Below are positions 31,668-34,636 of a DNA stretch of 34,636 bases, piece after piece. The stretch is from assembly GCA_003635185.1 (NCBI GenBank), contig PYJA01000002.1, positions 1 to 34,636 of the forward strand. Direction: 5' to 3'. How positions within the stretch are numbered: the stretch's first letter is position 1; every line of letters starts with the position of its first letter. The notes under the pieces were generated by a model. That model did not search any database, was not told the DNA's origin, and worked only from the letters and a program-made list of their open reading frames with translations. A program made the position numbers and the translations under genes. The stretch is from Candidatus Poribacteria bacterium (GTDB lineage Bacteria; Poribacteria; WGA-4E; WGA-3G).

Positions 31668-31697
31668 TGAACGAGACAGATCGCGTTAATTTGGTAT

Positions 31698-31801
31698 TAT
31701 ACGGTTGTCATCCGTCAAGCAATTATAGTAGATTTCAGTAAACAATACCCGTTGATCAACACGCATAGAAAACACACCTATCATCAGGTATTTATTTTAT
31801 C
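31698..31801. other. Remainder of the gene-free spacer 31306-31801
   Basis: Apart from the TIR element that fills most of it, this spacer holds nothing I can name; no frame or terminator is convincing in the last 100 bases before the oxidoreductase stop codon. Confidence 0.4.
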
Positions 31802-32860
31802 TTAATCTATTATTTCCACAGCGGTTCCGCTTTCAGCGGATGCATAGATTGCATCTGTAATTTGCTGAACAACAAGTGCCTGCTCCAAGCCAGTTATCGG
31901 TTGGCGGTTTTCACGGATCGCTGCAGCAAAATCGGACAATGGGTTACCGTGATGGGGTCCGTCAGAGTCACCGGTATCAGCAAGAGGATTTGAACTTACA
32001 CCATCTGCAGTTGTCGTTTGGTTATGGACAATACTGCCAGGATTCCCATCTCCCATTTTCAATTTAAGCGAACCTTCTGATCCAATAATTTCCCAATCGG
32101 AATTTGAACTTGCTGTCATGAACTCGCCGCGCTCAAGGGTAATTATAGTCCCGTCTTCACATTGAACCAGCGCGGTATAGTGCGTCTCAGCATCAGAACC
32201 GGGGGCGATATGTGATTCAAATATAGGTGGGACTGTCCACGTTTGTGCAAAGACAGTTTTGGGTTTGAGTTCCCATCCTGTAATCCCAAGCAGGAAATCA
32301 ATATCATAACATCCCCAATTTACAAGGATACCGCCGCCGTTAAGTGCTTTCGTCAACCGCCATGCGGGACGCGGCGTACCAGGTTCTTTTCCACATCCCC
32401 GAATAGCGCGGCAATGCACAGTTCGAAGTTCACCTAAACCGCCTGTTGTGATCAGTTGCGTTGCAAGACGGGCGGCTTTGTTGAAACGGTTGCGAGATGA
32501 ACAACAACCAGAAACCATATCTCCGCGTGCAGCGATGAGTTGCTTAACCTCCCCAACGTTCATTGCAATCGGTTTTTCAATCAGTACATGTTTGCCTCTT
32601 TCAAACGCACGTATCGCAACTTCAGTTCGGTATTGCGTTGGAAATGCCAGAACAACAGCCTCAACCTCATCGTCGTCAAGAAGATCGATGTCATTCGTAT
32701 ACATTTTCGGCGGATTAAAACGTTCGGCAGCTCGCTCCCTATTCGCGTCAATTAGATCCGCCGCTGCGACTAACGCAATATTATCGGAATCCGATGCTAT
32801 ACTAAGATGCCGACTTCCGATGACACCACATCCAATTACACCTAATTTTACTGGGTTCAT
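31802..32860 (-). CDS. Gfo/Idh/MocA-family oxidoreductase
   Basis: The protein has 352 aa. The N-terminal Rossmann fold has GVIGCGVIGSRH at 8-19 for NAD(P) binding, and the family's catalytic Lys is in HVLIEKPIAMN. The C-terminal alpha/beta domain includes GGGILVNWGCYDIDFLLGITG, the usual active-site region with the conserved Asp. Members oxidise or reduce sugars, inositols and sugar acids. GGAGA 5 nt before ATG 32860 supports the start. It is 60 nt downstream of the enolase-superfamily gene on the same strand and probably co-transcribed with it. Confidence 0.9.
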   Translation of the reverse strand: MNPVKLGVIGCGVIGSRHLSIASDSDNIALVAAADLIDANRERAAERFNPPKMYTNDIDLLDDDEVEAVVLAFPTQYRTEVAIRAFERGKHVLIEKPIAMNVGEVKQLIAARGDMVSGCCSSRNRFNKAARLATQLITTGGLGELRTVHCRAIRGCGKEPGTPRPAWRLTKALNGGGILVNWGCYDIDFLLGITGWELKPKTVFAQTWTVPPIFESHIAPGSDAETHYTALVQCEDGTIITLERGEFMTASSNSDWEIIGSEGSLKLKMGDGNPGSIVHNQTTTADGVSSNPLADTGDSDGPHHGNPLSDFAAAIRENRQPITGLEQALVVQQITDAIYASAESGTAVEIID

Positions 32861-32920
32861 AAAGTCTCCATTTATGTTTTTATTTTAGACTAAATCGTAG
32901 TTTATAATTTTTGAATGCAC

Positions 32921-34063
32921 CTAAATATAACCGGTAGAGCCATCAGGACGGATAGGGCACGTTCGCTGCCAATGAACATATTGGTTATCTGTGACAGCGT
33001 CCTCGTTTATCTCTACACCCAACCCTGGACGATCCCGCAATTCCAGATACCCATCTTTGGGCAGATACGGTTCATCTACCCATGTATTCCAAGCACTTTC
33101 AGTCGGTAACAAATATTCAAGGATTTTGAAGTTTGGGGTGGCAGCAGCGAAGTGAACATTGACAGCAGTCGCTAATGGTCCCATCGGATTGTGTGGTGCT
33201 ATGCTCACATAGTGTGCCTCAGCGATTGCTGCAATTTTGCGCATCTCTAATAATCCGCCACAGACACATATATCCGGTTGTATGATGTCTGCACCCTGTG
33301 CAGCGATGAGATCAAGGAATTCAAAGCGTGTGTATAAAGACTCACCCGTTGCGAGCGGCACCTGCATTTGAGCGCGTAGACGCGACCATGCAGGTATGTG
33401 TTCAGGGCGTAGTGGTTCTTCATAGAAATATGGGTCGTACGGTGCGAGGGCGTTGGCAAGTTGCAGCGCACGAATTGGTTCAAATATTTTTGCGTGGGGA
33501 TCAAAAGCGAACTCCCAATCATCCGGTGTGTTCATACGAATTTGTTCAAAGTAAGTCGCAGCCGCATCACAGACACGTCCCCATCGATCTGAATCTGGAT
33601 TAAGTTGGTAAGGACTTGTTTTGAAAGCAGTGAATCCCCATTCTTCATTGAGTTTGCGTGCCTGATCGGCAGCTTCAATACCGTCTCTGCCTCCGATGCC
33701 TCGATACACACGGACGCGGTCACGGGCATGCCCACCGAGAAGCATATACACAGGCAATCCAGCAGCTTTTCCACTAATATCCCAGAGCGCATGGTCAACT
33801 GCTGAGATAACAGCGAGCCCCGCACCCCCCGGCGGAAATCTGAACTGCTGGTGCAGTTTGAGCATGATGTATTCTATCCGGCGTGGGTCATCCCCCTGAA
33901 TCATTTCAAAGATATAATCCGCTATCGGTTCAACTGAGAGGTCTGGTCCCGTAGAATATGCCTCACCCCAACCATAGATACCCTCGTCTGTCTCCACTTT
34001 GATAAGACCGCGTGGACGATTGCCGAAATTTGCCATGAATGTTCGGATTGCAGTAATTTTCAT
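32921..34063 (-). CDS. Mandelate racemase/muconate lactonizing enzyme-family dehydratase
   Basis: The protein has 380 aa from ATG 34063 (MKITAIRTFMANFGNRPRGL); the longer frame to 34087 begins with TTG. AGGA about 11 nt upstream is the likely ribosome site. Enolase-superfamily metal ligands are seen in FAFDPHAK, YFYEEPL and LATGESL, and the catalytic His in APHNPMGP. The general look is that of galactonate/mannonate-type sugar-acid dehydratases rather than mandelate racemase itself, but substrate calls in this superfamily from sequence are weak. It is the first gene of an operon with the Gfo/Idh/MocA gene, which fits sugar-acid catabolism. Confidence 0.88.
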   Translation of the reverse strand: MKITAIRTFMANFGNRPRGLIKVETDEGIYGWGEAYSTGPDLSVEPIADYIFEMIQGDDPRRIEYIMLKLHQQFRFPPGGAGLAVISAVDHALWDISGKAAGLPVYMLLGGHARDRVRVYRGIGGRDGIEAADQARKLNEEWGFTAFKTSPYQLNPDSDRWGRVCDAAATYFEQIRMNTPDDWEFAFDPHAKIFEPIRALQLANALAPYDPYFYEEPLRPEHIPAWSRLRAQMQVPLATGESLYTRFEFLDLIAAQGADIIQPDICVCGGLLEMRKIAAIAEAHYVSIAPHNPMGPLATAVNVHFAAATPNFKILEYLLPTESAWNTWVDEPYLPKDGYLELRDRPGLGVEINEDAVTDNQYVHWQRTCPIRPDGSTGYI

Positions 34064-34117
34064 TTGTTGCAATGTTCCTGAGATCAATTAGATTTCGGTT
34101 GCGACACTTGTTTGGGT

Positions 34118-34146
34118 ATTATTACAGATGTTTTGAATTGTGTCAA
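34118..34146 (-). promoter_or_regulatory. Sigma-70-type promoter of the enolase-superfamily operon
   Basis: On the minus strand: TTGACA (plus 34141-34146), 17-nt spacer, AATAAT (plus 34118-34123). The start expected near 34111 leaves a leader of about 48 nt. Confidence 0.65.
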
Positions 34147-34271
34147 GAAAATAATTGAATGGATAAAAACATTTGACCAAAATTTGCATTTTTTGTATAA
34201 TTACTCTCAACGGAGTAGCACGTTAGCTGCTCAAAATTCTGCTATTGATGGTTAGATTTATACTTAATTTT

Positions 34272-34483
34272 ACGACTTGTGCCAGTTAACATTTGGTATA
34301 TTTATATTTCACATGTTCCTCTTGTTTGGGTTTGCATTCCGCAACTTTTCCGATACCTGCTGTCCTCAAGGTAGGAGGGAACTCCGATTCCCGACTGCAA
34401 ACGGTCGCGATTCGGAGATCGCTCCTACAAATATGAACAGTTGTGAAAAACAACAAAACTTTCACTTAACTGGCACAAGTCGT
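34272..34483. mobile_element. 212-bp non-coding element with 18-bp perfect TIRs
   Basis: ACGACTTGTGCCAGTTAA (34272-34289) and TTAACTGGCACAAGTCGT (34466-34483) are exact inverted copies. The interior contains a 57-base GTAG-bounded hairpin (34371-34427). The short frame read across it has no family features. Confidence 0.65.
34371..34427. repeat. GTAGGAG...CTCCTAC hairpin
   Basis: Two 25-base arms starting GTAGGAG are inverted copies with four mismatches, all of the same-base kind (G opposite G, A opposite A, T opposite T, C opposite C), around a short loop. With GTAG at each outer end it has the same convergent layout as the REPIN-like pairs. Confidence 0.65.
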
Positions 34484-34509
34484 GAATTTTGTGTATTTAT
34501 AGAAAAAAC

Positions 34510-34539
34510 TTGACATTTGTTGCATTTAGCAGATATAAT
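34510..34539 (+). promoter_or_regulatory. Consensus sigma-70 promoter at the right edge
   Basis: TTGACA (34510-34515), 18-nt spacer, TATAAT (34534-34539), both boxes perfect. The expected start near 34546 would give a leader of about 70 nt to the ATG at 34617. It begins 26 bp outside the right TIR of the preceding element. Confidence 0.8.
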
Positions 34540-34616
34540 AGCGTTGTGAATAGGCAGAACGAACAAAAAATTGCGTTACCATGCATTTTTAGCGTTCAGA
34601 CTTGGGGATTTGGACG

Positions 34617-34636
34617 ATGAAAAACCGACAAACGAA
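34617..34636 (+). CDS. Probable gene start, cut by window edge
   Basis: ATG 34617 begins MKNRQT and runs off the window. GGGGAT about 8 nt upstream may serve as ribosome site, and the consensus promoter at 34510-34539 points to it. Only six codons are visible, so nothing can be said about the product. Confidence 0.4.

Larger units (their letters stand above)
31310..31697. mobile_element. 388-bp non-coding element with 14-bp TIRs, loaded with smaller palindromes
   Basis: ATACCAAATTAACG (31310-31323) and CGTTAATTTGGTAT (31684-31697) are exact inverted copies. Inside are two family-2 palindromes in direct orientation (31343-31367, 31646-31667) and four copies of a GTAGGGAC-type palindrome (31412-31568). 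There is no coding sequence. It starts right after the stop codon of the membrane protein gene. Confidence 0.6.

Noticed and set aside
34277..34513. 78-aa plus-strand reading frame near the right edge
   Set aside because: It spans the 212-bp TIR element and its hairpin; no protein features.

Overview
The window reads as a piece of a Gram-negative, AT-rich genome with many mobile and repeated sequences. The gene mix is a Cu/Zn-SOD-like lipoprotein, a PorV-type barrel protein with a SPOR domain, an ECF sigma factor fused to a beta-propeller, a VWA/DUF4159 pair, LarA-, enolase-, Gfo/Idh/MocA- and fuconolactonase-family sugar-acid enzymes, and toxin-antitoxin modules. This combination is what I would expect from Candidatus Poribacteria or a close relative. 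That placement is an inference from gene content; no marker gene in the window proves it.

Layout. Positions 1-5400 hold the tail of an IS4-like transposase and an sbcDC operon (minus strand). Positions 5459-8754 (plus strand) hold a secreted concanavalin-fold protein with its own terminator, a LarA-family gene carrying a palindromic repeat inside its coding sequence, and two tandem toxin-antitoxin pairs (MazF-type and HicBA). Positions 8785-11900 (minus) hold a HAD hydrolase, an Rpn-like nuclease with a 12-bp tandem repeat, queC and a small sugar-binding-like protein. Positions 11962-13653 hold an IS607-type element: its TnpB lacks the usual zinc-ribbon cysteines and its TnpA serine recombinase is broken by one TAA codon. 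Positions 13684-16563 hold an MFS transporter and a NuoE-NuoF fusion. A gene-free kilobase (16564-17646) contains nested inverted-repeat elements and the remnant of an antitoxin gene, followed by an intact HigBA-like module. Then come a degenerate SOD-like lipoprotein, the membrane sigma factor-propeller fusion and, divergent from it, the PorV-SPOR protein. Positions 24746-34063 carry a fuconolactonase-like gene, the VWA/DUF4159 operon, a polytopic membrane protein, and an oxidoreductase/enolase-superfamily pair. A strong promoter and a probable gene start lie at the right edge.

The most unusual material is between the genes. There are at least five TIR-bounded non-coding elements with one more nested inside (16854-17411 with 16922-17034 inside it, 25662-25940, 26086-26240, 31310-31697, 34272-34483). 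Several families of small hairpins also occur, and most of them start with GTAG, the hallmark of REP sequences. One family (16653-16711, 26433-26489, core also at 16982-16999) keeps its stem by compensatory base changes and occurs as convergent pairs, as REPINs do. No RAYT transposase gene is in the window. Several sigma-70-like promoters are clear by eye, and two of them place transcription starts at or next to the ATG.
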